From contig CALAYC010000239.1 of the NCBI GenBank assembly GCA_937894935.1, forward strand, positions 1-13,497: a stretch of DNA of 13,497 nt, in the 5' to 3' direction. The first letter of the stretch is position 1. Each line of letters begins with the position of its first letter. The DNA is from an uncultured Verrucomicrobiota bacterium (GTDB lineage: Bacteria > Verrucomicrobiota > Verrucomicrobiia > Limisphaerales > JADLHS01). Under the pieces are notes generated by a model. It had not been told where the DNA came from, ran no database searches, and saw only the letters and a list, made by a program, of their open reading frames with translations. Shown one piece after another: positions 6,408 to 13,335 of the stretch. The position numbers and the translations under genes were made by a program.

Positions 6408-7487
6408 TCAAGCGGGGCGACACTTCAGCCAGGTGTGGAACTGGCCGACTTCGTCACGTTGCGCAACGACTTTCCAACCAGCCTCAGCGAGACAGCGGAG
6501 CAGATCCGCTGAGTGATACATCTGGCTGTTGCCATTGGCGATGGCGGTGAAGTAAAGCGAGGTCTGTTGCAAACAGAAAGCAGCAGTCTTGTTCGGCTGC
6601 CGATCCCACAACAATTCGAGAATGTGTAACGCGCCGTTCGGCGTAAGCGCGGTGCGGGCGCGTTGCAAAATGGAAACAATCTGCGCTTCGGAAAAACAGT
6701 CGAGAAACTGGCTCATCCAGATGACATCGTGACCGCCCGGCAGCGACTGTTGTTCATCCAGCATGTCCACCGCGTAAAAATCTACGCGGTCGGCAACGCC
6801 GTGTTTCTCCAGACTGCGTCGCGCAAAGTCGAGTTGACTGGCCAAATCCGCGACCGTTACGCGCACCTTCGGATCGTGTTGTAAACATTGCCGCGCCCAA
6901 CGGCCGGTGTTGCCGCCGACGTCGAGAATTCGCTTCGGGTGATCGGCAAACACCAGCGGAAGTGCGGCTGGAAACGCGCGGTCGGAATAAAAGTGATCGA
7001 ACGAAAACCAACTTTTCTGCGCGGAGGCAGGCAGCGATGACAAGCCTTCGTAAAAGGTTTTCCAATCGCCGAGCGTTTTTAAACCGGCAGGTTTTTCTTC
7101 CTCAATGGCTTCCTCGAGATGAAACAGACCGCGATAACAAACGTCGTGCATCACGTCCATGTTCACGCGGGTCATCGGATCGCGCAAAATAAAGTAACCG
7201 AGTTTGGTGATCGTGAAGCGACCGTTATTGAGACAAAACAAACCGATGCCGAGTCCGGCTTCCATCAACACTTTCACGCCGTAGCGGGGCAGGCCGGCGG
7301 CGGTGACAATTTCGCTGAGCGCCATCCCGGCTTCGCCACTGCGTTGCACCAGTTCGAGAATGCCCGAGTGCCGCAACACGCGGCACGCTTGAAAAACCAT
7401 TGGCGCAAAGGCAATCCGTTGCGCCTCGCATTTTGCTTCAAATGCGGAAAGTTCGTCGCGCGAAAAAAAGTTCTCCGAAGCGCTCAT
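6408..7487 (-). CDS. SAM-dependent methyltransferase with winged-helix N-domain (O-methyltransferase type)
   Basis: A 359-residue class I methyltransferase with the two-domain plan of the small-molecule O-methyltransferases. Residues about 28-105 form a winged-helix dimerisation domain (HSGILELVQRSGEAG, LPRYGVKVLMEAGLGIGLF). The SAM fold starts at ILDVGGNTG (187-195, motif I), followed by acidic D214 (TVADL) and D241 (AVDMLD), and a late strand PNGALHILELLWD. At the site where plant- and actinomycete-type enzymes carry a His-Asp-Trp catalytic motif, this protein reads QFLDCFSE (260-267), so the general-base histidine seems absent. Its ATG overlaps the TGA of the halogenase-like gene upstream by 4 bases (7484-7487), a sign of translational coupling. 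It probably methylates a phenolic or other oxygen on the locus product; this is inferred from fold and neighbours. Confidence 0.85.
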   Translation of the reverse strand: MSASENFFSRDELSAFEAKCEAQRIAFAPMVFQACRVLRHSGILELVQRSGEAGMALSEIVTAAGLPRYGVKVLMEAGLGIGLFCLNNGRFTITKLGYFILRDPMTRVNMDVMHDVCYRGLFHLEEAIEEEKPAGLKTLGDWKTFYEGLSSLPASAQKSWFSFDHFYSDRAFPAALPLVFADHPKRILDVGGNTGRWARQCLQHDPKVRVTVADLASQLDFARRSLEKHGVADRVDFYAVDMLDEQQSLPGGHDVIWMSQFLDCFSEAQIVSILQRARTALTPNGALHILELLWDRQPNKTAAFCLQQTSLYFTAIANGNSQMYHSADLLRCLAEAGWKVVAQRDEVGQFHTWLKCRPA

Positions 7488-8731
7488 TTGTCAGGCGGCG
7501 GAGTTTTCGGTCCGGCGGAAATGATTGCCAGCGCCTGGAGCGCGCGCTCCGCTTGCGCGACAAAAGGATTGGATTTGTCCCAGACGTAGCCTGCCAAGAC
7601 CGAACAGATTTTGGGCATCATGTCCGGATTGCGCTGCGCGGAAAACAGAATCTGCGGAAACCGTCCGTCGTACCACGCGGTCACATAAGAGCGAAACGTG
7701 TTCACGCCTTGCATGACGTAATCGGCGTATTCTTTTTGCCAATCCACGGTTTCACCGCGCAATTCCCGCGCGGCCACCTGCGCCGCGCGCAAACCGGATT
7801 CCATCGCGAGCGTGACGCCGGAACTGAAGATCGGATCGAGAAATTCCGTGGCGTTGCCGGCGAGGGCGTAACGCGGGCCAAACAGACGTTTAACGCCGCA
7901 CGAAAAACCGTTGATGCGCTGCGGCGGGAACACAAGTTGCATGTTCTTCAAACGTTCCGCCGCGTTTGGTTCATCGTTGATGATGGCCCGGAATTGCGTT
8001 TCTGCGTCGCCGGGATACTGCTCAAAAAATTCAGGATCGGCCACGATGCCGACACTCGTTTTGCCGTTCGAGAACGGGATGATCCACAGCCACGCGCCGC
8101 GCGGATGGATGCACGCCCAGATTTTGCCTTCATCGCGACCGGTCGGTCGTTGATCGCCGGTGACATGCGCGAACAGGGAATGGCGCACCGGAAAATTTGA
8201 CGGCATTTCAAGATCGAGCAGTCGGGGCAGGACGCGGCCGTAACCGCTGCAATCCAAAACAAATCGCGCGGCAACCTTGCGGCGTTGGCCATCGGGTTGT
8301 TCGATTTCCGCTTCGACGTGGTTATTGACGAAGTTGACGGAGTTGACGCCGTGTTGATAGAGCATCTCAACGCCGCGTTCGGCTACAAGATCCGCGATGA
8401 CTTTGTCGAACTCGGCGCGCGGTACGTGATAGGTATATTTCCAACCGTCGCCAGCCTGATTGTTGAAATCGAAATCGCAGATTTGCTCCCCGCGGCGGAA
8501 CACGGCGCCGGTTTTATGAATGAATCCGCACGCTTCAACCGGCTCGAGGAAATCCATTTCCTTGAGCAGATCCATGGTGCGCGGCAACAGACTTTCGCCA
8601 ATGACGAAGCGAGGAAATTTTTGCTTCTCGACGACGAGCGGACGCAATCCGTCCCGCTGCAAACTGGCCGCCGCCACCGCGCCTGCCGGGCCGGCGCCGA
8701 TGACCAATACATCTGTCTCAATTGCTTTCAT
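7484..8731 (-). CDS. FAD-dependent oxidoreductase of the flavin-dependent halogenase family (second copy)
   Basis: A 415-residue cytosolic flavoprotein related to the gene at 4748 but clearly diverged. Features in order: Rossmann motif VIGAGPAGAVAA (10-21), a complete GxGxxG; FVIGESLLP (42-50); K73 in HKTGAVF, matching the KxGAxF lysine of halogenases; DCSGYGRVLPRLL (160-172); WLWIIP (214-219), fitting the WxWxIP signature; and AGNATEFLDPIFSSG (291-305) for FAD. Similar proteins are common in flexirubin and aryl-polyene pigment loci of Bacteroidetes. I chose ATG 8731 (MKAIETDVLV), which puts the Rossmann strand at the N-terminus as usual; an ATG at 8791 would add 20 Arg/Ser-rich residues without support. 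It lies 118 bases after the ammonia-lyase gene and overlaps the methyltransferase start by 4 bases. Halogenase versus hydroxylase activity cannot be decided from sequence. Confidence 0.85.
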   Translation of the reverse strand: MKAIETDVLVIGAGPAGAVAAASLQRDGLRPLVVEKQKFPRFVIGESLLPRTMDLLKEMDFLEPVEACGFIHKTGAVFRRGEQICDFDFNNQAGDGWKYTYHVPRAEFDKVIADLVAERGVEMLYQHGVNSVNFVNNHVEAEIEQPDGQRRKVAARFVLDCSGYGRVLPRLLDLEMPSNFPVRHSLFAHVTGDQRPTGRDEGKIWACIHPRGAWLWIIPFSNGKTSVGIVADPEFFEQYPGDAETQFRAIINDEPNAAERLKNMQLVFPPQRINGFSCGVKRLFGPRYALAGNATEFLDPIFSSGVTLAMESGLRAAQVAARELRGETVDWQKEYADYVMQGVNTFRSYVTAWYDGRFPQILFSAQRNPDMMPKICSVLAGYVWDKSNPFVAQAERALQALAIISAGPKTPPPDK

Positions 8732-8849
8732 TCTATCGCGCCGCTTTTTTCGGAAACGAGATGACGAGTCTCCTCTCAATCTCAGAGGCAAAATCTTTAG
8801 GTTGTTTGCAGGTGAAGATTTTCATCCGGTTTGAGATTAACCAAGTTTC

Positions 8850-10406
8850 TCACCCTCGCAAACATTCTTGCTGGGCCGCTTCCGACTGCAACAACTCAGT
8901 CACGCGCTGAATGTCTTCGGTGAGCGGACGATCGCCTTTCATCTCTGCTGAAACACTACGCACCAATTCGTAAAGCTTGCGATAATCGCCGCCCAAAACT
9001 TTATCGCGTCCCCGCGCATCCGCTGCCTGCGCGAGCGTCAATGCTTCAATCGCCAACAATTTCCAAACGAGCGGCAGGGTGGTGCGCGTCATTTTTGCCG
9101 CGATGCAACCCATGCTGACCACGTCCTGATTGTTCGCGTTGGTGGGAATGGTCTGGATAGACGCCGGCGTGCCGAGTAATCGCGCTTCGGCAGCGAGTGA
9201 CGTCGCGAGCAATTGCGCGCCCCCAAATCCGGTGTTCAATCCCGGTGCGCCCGAGGCGAGCAACGGCGGTAAGCCGCGACTGTATCGCCAGTTGACCAAT
9301 CGCTCGATCTGCCGGTCGGCGAGCAGCGCGAGTTTGATTAAACCCATGCGCAAATAGTCGCTGACCATCGCGATTTGTTGCCCGTAAAAATTGCCGCAGT
9401 GAATCACCATTTCGGCGTCCGGGAAAATCAGCGGATTGTCCGTGCTCGCATTGAGTTCGCGCGTGACAACCTGTTCCACGTGCCAGAGCGCTTCCTGATA
9501 CGCGCCGAGAATTTGCGGGGTGCAACGGAGCGAATACGGATCTTGAATTTCCGTGCCTGCGTCCACGGCTTTGGCCTGCGTGCCCCATTGATGTTCATCA
9601 ATGCGCTTCGCGTAATCGGGATGCGTGCGCAGTGATTCGCTGATGCGTTGCGCGACCAACGCCTGACCGCGAAAACCCCGGGCGCGTTGCGCTTGTTGGC
9701 AGAGCACTTCGGGTTCGCCGCCGAGCACTTGAAACAAGCACGCGGTCAGCAATTCCATCCAGCGCAAAATCCGGTCCGCCTCATGCGTCGCCAGCGCGGC
9801 GATACCGGTCATCACCGACGTGCCGTTCACCAGCGCGAGACCTTCTTTGCATTGCAACGTGACCGGTTTGAGACCGACGCGCTTCAATGCTTCAGTCGCC
9901 GGAAGGCGTTCGCCATTTACGCGTGCATATCCGAATCCGACCAATAATCCGGCCATGTGTGCCAGTGGCACGAGATCGCCGCTGGCGCCAACTGAACCTT
10001 CGCTAGGAATTTCCGGCAGCACGCCGCGATTCAATGCAGCGATGAGAAGGTCAATAAGTTCTTCGCGAATGCCCGAGTAACCGCGCGCCAGCGCATTGGC
10101 GCGCGTTAACATGATGGCGCGGGTTTCCGCCGGAGAAAACAGAACGCCCTGACCGACGGTCAGGTGATGCAGCAGATTGATTTGATGTTGCGCGAGGTCG
10201 GCATCCGAGACGCGAAAGCCGCTGAGCGGGCCGAACCCGGTGTTGATGCCGTAAATCGCGCGCGGTTGCGCGGCGAGTTGTTCGACGAGTTGACGGCTGC
10301 GTTGAATGAGCGGTCGGGCCTCGGCGGCGAGTTCGCAGGGAGCGTTCTGGGTGGCGATTTGCCAGGTCTCCGTGATGGAGAGGTTGTGACCGTTCAGTGA
10401 AATCAT
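8850..10406 (-). CDS. MIO-type aromatic amino acid ammonia-lyase, probably tyrosine ammonia-lyase
   Basis: A homotetrameric lyase that removes ammonia from an aromatic amino acid using the autocatalytic MIO cofactor formed from Ala141-Ser142-Gly143, seen in GSVGASGDLVPLAH. Other active-site parts: Tyr52 in YGINTGFG, Asn194 in LVNGTSVMTG, Tyr291 and Arg294 in DPYSLRCTPQ, and Asn324 in NASTDNPL. Substrate choice: His80-His81 (NLLHHLTVG) is the pair found in characterised Tyr-selective enzymes, and NNQDVVSMG (425-433) has the NQD form of tyrosine and phenylalanine lyases instead of the NQE form of histidine ammonia-lyases. No hutU, hutI or hutG is near. At 518 residues it has normal length for the bacterial family. 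It leads the minus-strand run with the halogenase-like and methyltransferase genes. Likely product: 4-coumarate from tyrosine; an aminomutase role is possible. Automated annotation may call it HutH. Confidence 0.9.
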   Translation of the reverse strand: MISLNGHNLSITETWQIATQNAPCELAAEARPLIQRSRQLVEQLAAQPRAIYGINTGFGPLSGFRVSDADLAQHQINLLHHLTVGQGVLFSPAETRAIMLTRANALARGYSGIREELIDLLIAALNRGVLPEIPSEGSVGASGDLVPLAHMAGLLVGFGYARVNGERLPATEALKRVGLKPVTLQCKEGLALVNGTSVMTGIAALATHEADRILRWMELLTACLFQVLGGEPEVLCQQAQRARGFRGQALVAQRISESLRTHPDYAKRIDEHQWGTQAKAVDAGTEIQDPYSLRCTPQILGAYQEALWHVEQVVTRELNASTDNPLIFPDAEMVIHCGNFYGQQIAMVSDYLRMGLIKLALLADRQIERLVNWRYSRGLPPLLASGAPGLNTGFGGAQLLATSLAAEARLLGTPASIQTIPTNANNQDVVSMGCIAAKMTRTTLPLVWKLLAIEALTLAQAADARGRDKVLGGDYRKLYELVRSVSAEMKGDRPLTEDIQRVTELLQSEAAQQECLRG

Positions 10407-10442
10407 TGCGCAACAAAATGGAGCGAGTTTCTACAATAAACT

Positions 10443-10454
10443 GCTTGAACAAGC
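10443..10454. promoter_or_regulatory. Candidate operator palindrome upstream of the ammonia-lyase gene
   Basis: GCTTG-AA-CAAGC is a perfect 12-base inverted repeat centred about 42 bases ahead of the ammonia-lyase ATG (10406), in the divergent region shared with the desaturase-like gene. Its position suits a regulator binding near the promoter. No copy elsewhere in the window was found by eye; function is inference. Confidence 0.3.
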
Positions 10455-10532
10455 AAGCGCCGCCCTGTTTGCTGGCGCGCGTTTGAGACGAGTTTGATTT
10501 CGCTAATTGTGCGAATTAACGCAGCGAAGGTT

Positions 10533-10580
10533 CCTCAGCGGCGGCGTTCCGGTTTTGCAAATCCCGCGAGGACGCTGAGG
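10533..10580 (+). other. Long inverted repeat in the leader of the desaturase-like gene
   Basis: CCTCAGCG (10533-10540) pairs perfectly with CGCTGAGG (10573-10580) across a 32-base loop, 27 bases ahead of the ATG at 10608; a second CTGAGG copy follows at 10581-10586, giving an alternative pairing. It could be a leader hairpin that affects translation of the downstream gene, or an operator. No T-run follows, so it is not an intrinsic terminator. Confidence 0.35.
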
Positions 10581-10607
10581 CTGAGGACGATTTATTAAGT
10601 CGGTTGA

Positions 10608-12110
10608 ATGTCAGAAAAATCCATCATCATCATCGGGGCGGGCGTCGCCGGATTGGCGACCGGTTGTTATGGCCGGATGAACGGCTATTGCACGACCATT
10701 TTCGAACATCACAGCGAAGCCGGTGGGGTGGCGAAAGCGTGGCGAAATCAGGATTATCTCATTGATGGTGGCATTCATTATCTGATGGGGCATCGCCCCG
10801 GCCTCGTCTGTCATGAGTTGTATCGCGAACTCGGCGTTTTGCGGAATCGCACTTATCCCGACCTGACGAACTACTGTGATTTTACCGACGAAGTCAGCGG
10901 TAAGCGCATCAGTTTCACGTGTGATCTGGAGCAGTTGACGCGCGATTTGAAGCAGCTCGCGCCGGAGGATGAGCGGGCGATTGATGAATTCATTGCAGGC
11001 GTGCGGTCGTTTCAACGCACCGACATGTTTCGCATCATGGAACAACCGATTGAGTTGCTCGGCTTGCTCGGGCCAGTGAAGCAAATCTGGCAACTGCGCC
11101 GTTCGCTGCGTTACCTTGGTGGTCCGTATAATTTGCCGACCGGCGAGTTTTGCACGCGCTTCAAGAACGCTACGCTACGTCGCGTAATGACGCATCTGTT
11201 TTTGCCGGAGATGCCGATGTGGTTCGTGCTGTTCATCGTGTCGCTGCTGGCGAATCGGCAAATGGGTCTCGTGCCGGGTAGTTGTCACGATTTCATCGCG
11301 AGCATGACGGAGCGTTACGCCGAACTGGGCGGCGAGTTGCGATACAGCTCTACTGTTGAAAAAATCATCGTGGAGAATGATCGCGCGGTGGGCGTGCGAT
11401 TGGCTGATGGCAGCGAGCATCGTGCGGATTACGTGGTGTCCGCCGGTGACGGAACGAGCACGTTGTTCAATCTGCTTGAAGGGAAGTATGTCAGCGGCGC
11501 AATCAAACAACGCTACGAAACATGGCAACGATTACGGCCGATGGTGACGTTGAGTTTCGGATTGCGTCGTGAATTTAAGGGCGAGCCACCGCTGCGGTTT
11601 TTGTTGCTCAAGGACAAGTTGACGGTGGGGAACGAAACGATCGATGGCTTTCCGATTCGCATCTTCAACTACAGCGATCACTTCTCACCGCCGGGTCGTA
11701 CCGTGTTGCAGGTGTTACTCATCACGGATTGGAAATTCTGGAACGACATCATCGCGGATCGGTCGCGGTATCAGACGGAAAAGAAACGGGTGATTGATGA
11801 AGTGGTGGCGCGACTCGAACCGCATTTCCCTGGTATCGCGGCGCAGGTGGAATTGATTGATATGGCGACGCCGCACACGACGTGGCGGTTTACGTTGAAT
11901 CACGAAGGCGCGTTCATGGGCTGGTCGCCGACGCCGAAAGCGCTGCGCACTCCGTTCAAGAAAACGCTGCCCGGTCTCGGCTGCTTTTACATGGCGGGGC
12001 AGTGGGTAATGCCCGGCGGCGGCATTCCGCCGTGTTTATATTCCGGGCGACATGTGATTCAATTGCTTTGTCAGCGAGATCGAAAAACGTTCGTCACCAC
12101 GAATTGCTGA
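10608..12110 (+). CDS. CrtI/phytoene-desaturase-like FAD-dependent oxidoreductase
   Basis: A 500-residue flavoprotein of the carotenoid desaturase/isomerase (CrtI, CrtISO) and amine-oxidase-like group. It begins with a classic ADP-binding fold, IIIIGAGVAGLATG (6-19, GxGxxG at 10-15), an acidic residue at the end of the second strand (IFEHH), and YLIDGGIHYLMG (50-61), matching the D-x-G-x-x motif of the family. The C-terminal FAD-binding tail is AGQWVMPGGGIPPCLYSGRHV (from 463), as in CrtI proteins. Members desaturate or isomerise long hydrophobic polyenes at the membrane; the hydrophobic stretch around 200-215 (LFLPEMPMWFVLFIVSLL) could mediate membrane contact. Divergent from the ammonia-lyase gene with 201 bases between. 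No phytoene synthase or other carotenoid gene is present, so the substrate may be another polyene. No Shine-Dalgarno is evident before the ATG at 10608. Confidence 0.85.
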   Translation: MSEKSIIIIGAGVAGLATGCYGRMNGYCTTIFEHHSEAGGVAKAWRNQDYLIDGGIHYLMGHRPGLVCHELYRELGVLRNRTYPDLTNYCDFTDEVSGKRISFTCDLEQLTRDLKQLAPEDERAIDEFIAGVRSFQRTDMFRIMEQPIELLGLLGPVKQIWQLRRSLRYLGGPYNLPTGEFCTRFKNATLRRVMTHLFLPEMPMWFVLFIVSLLANRQMGLVPGSCHDFIASMTERYAELGGELRYSSTVEKIIVENDRAVGVRLADGSEHRADYVVSAGDGTSTLFNLLEGKYVSGAIKQRYETWQRLRPMVTLSFGLRREFKGEPPLRFLLLKDKLTVGNETIDGFPIRIFNYSDHFSPPGRTVLQVLLITDWKFWNDIIADRSRYQTEKKRVIDEVVARLEPHFPGIAAQVELIDMATPHTTWRFTLNHEGAFMGWSPTPKALRTPFKKTLPGLGCFYMAGQWVMPGGGIPPCLYSGRHVIQLLCQRDRKTFVTTNC

Positions 12111-12276
12111 CGCAGCGCGTTTTATCGGACTTTGGAGTCATTACGAGCACGCTTCGCAAAGTGGGCGCACGGGTTTCAAGGCTGATAGTGAACCATTGTG
12201 TTGCATAAATATGTCCCGGAAGAACTTGACCCGCCTCATTCAGACTCAGTCGAATAGATTCAACTTGTATCTATCG

Positions 12277-13323
12277 ATGAATCTGAATCGCTTTGTGATG
12301 GTCGTTGCGCTGTTGTTGCCGGTGCTGTTTTCCGGCTGCAAAACCATTCCGCCGCGCGTGGGCAGCATCGCGCCGCGCGTGGGGGATGAGATTGTGGTCG
12401 CAGGACAATACGTTCACACCGGCACGAAGGTGGTGCTGTGGACCGATCTCGGCGGTTACGATGCGTATCGCGTGGAACGACGTTTTGCGCCGCTCAATGA
12501 ATCGGATTGGAAGACTTCCAGCGAAGCGGTCGAATATCTCAAGACGCCGAATCGCTACAATCTTCGCACCAACAATCTTACTCCCGAGGAAATCGAACGC
12601 GTGCGCGGTGGTGGTTGGGATTTGGCGACGTTGCAGAAGGCCGTGGATCAATTCGTTCTGCATTACGACGTTTGTGGGGTGAGTCGCACGTGTTTCAAAG
12701 TGTTGCATGATCATCGCTGTTTGAGCGTGCATTTCATGCTCGATATTGATGGAACGATTTATCAGACGCTCGATGTGAAGGAACGCGCGTGGCACGCCAC
12801 ATCGTCCAATGGCCGTTCGGTCGGAATCGAAATCGCCAACATGGGCGCGTATTCCCGCGCGGATGACAAGGCGTTGAAAGAGTGGTACGGCAAAGATGCC
12901 GATGGGCGGACGCGGATTACGATTCCGGAACGGCTCGGTGACGGCGGAGTGTTGACGCCGAATTTTGTCGGTCGGCCGGCGCGGAACGAACCGGTGGTGG
13001 GCGCAGTGCAGGGACGCACGCTGGTGCAATATGATTTCACGCCGGAACAATACAAAGCGCTCGCGCATCTGACCGCGGCGCTGACCAAAGTGTTGCCGCA
13101 AATCAAATGCGATTATCCGCGTGACGCGGACGGTAAACTCATCACGCGCAAACTGGACGACGAACAATTGCGGAACTATCAGGGCGTGATCGGTCACTTT
13201 CACATTCAGACAAACAAAACCGACCCCGGTCCGGCGCTGGATTGGGATTACCTGATCAATACTGCGCGCAAGCTGCGCGCCGAAAAACCGGAGCGCCCGG
13301 CTACGTGGTTGCGGGAACGCTGA
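12277..13323 (+). CDS. Lipoprotein N-acetylmuramoyl-L-alanine amidase (Amidase_2 fold)
   Basis: Cleaves the bond between MurNAc and L-Ala in peptidoglycan or its fragments, in the periplasm. From ATG 12277 the 348-residue protein has a hydrophobic signal (5-18) and a lipobox ending LFSGC, with Cys21 as the lipidated residue. Residues about 35-100 form an N-terminal region with IVVAGQYVHTGTKVVLWTD and GGYDAYRVERRF, outside the catalytic fold. The zinc amidase domain spans about 120-330: His129 (VLHYDVCG), His307 (GVIGHFHIQ) and Asp316 (KTDPGPALDWDYL) are the likely zinc ligands, and Glu185 (VGIEIAN) the likely catalytic residue; AWHATSS around 171-177 is also typical of the family. In-frame starts at 12196 and 12211 would put 22-27 extra residues before the signal peptide, so I prefer 12277. 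Convergent with the flavoprotein gene at the right edge, 12 bases between stops. Confidence 0.88.
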   Translation: MNLNRFVMVVALLLPVLFSGCKTIPPRVGSIAPRVGDEIVVAGQYVHTGTKVVLWTDLGGYDAYRVERRFAPLNESDWKTSSEAVEYLKTPNRYNLRTNNLTPEEIERVRGGGWDLATLQKAVDQFVLHYDVCGVSRTCFKVLHDHRCLSVHFMLDIDGTIYQTLDVKERAWHATSSNGRSVGIEIANMGAYSRADDKALKEWYGKDADGRTRITIPERLGDGGVLTPNFVGRPARNEPVVGAVQGRTLVQYDFTPEQYKALAHLTAALTKVLPQIKCDYPRDADGKLITRKLDDEQLRNYQGVIGHFHIQTNKTDPGPALDWDYLINTARKLRAEKPERPATWLRER

Positions 13324-13335
13324 GAGTGTCGTCGC

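Noticed and set aside
7400..8200. Plus-strand reading frame (266 codons) opposite the halogenase-like and methyltransferase genes
   Set aside because: Antisense to two genes with clear motifs; Arg/His-rich composition; no recognisable domain.
8850..10406. Histidine utilisation (hut) function for the ammonia-lyase
   Set aside because: Specificity residues are of the tyrosine/phenylalanine type and no other hut gene is present.
10608..12110. A carotenoid biosynthesis cluster around the CrtI-like gene
   Set aside because: No phytoene synthase, cyclase or GGPP synthase is visible, so a carotenoid substrate cannot be claimed.
12111..12276. Terminator or promoter between the desaturase-like and amidase genes
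   Set aside because: Only a 4-bp stem near the stop and weak TTGACC-like boxes with poor spacing; not supportable.
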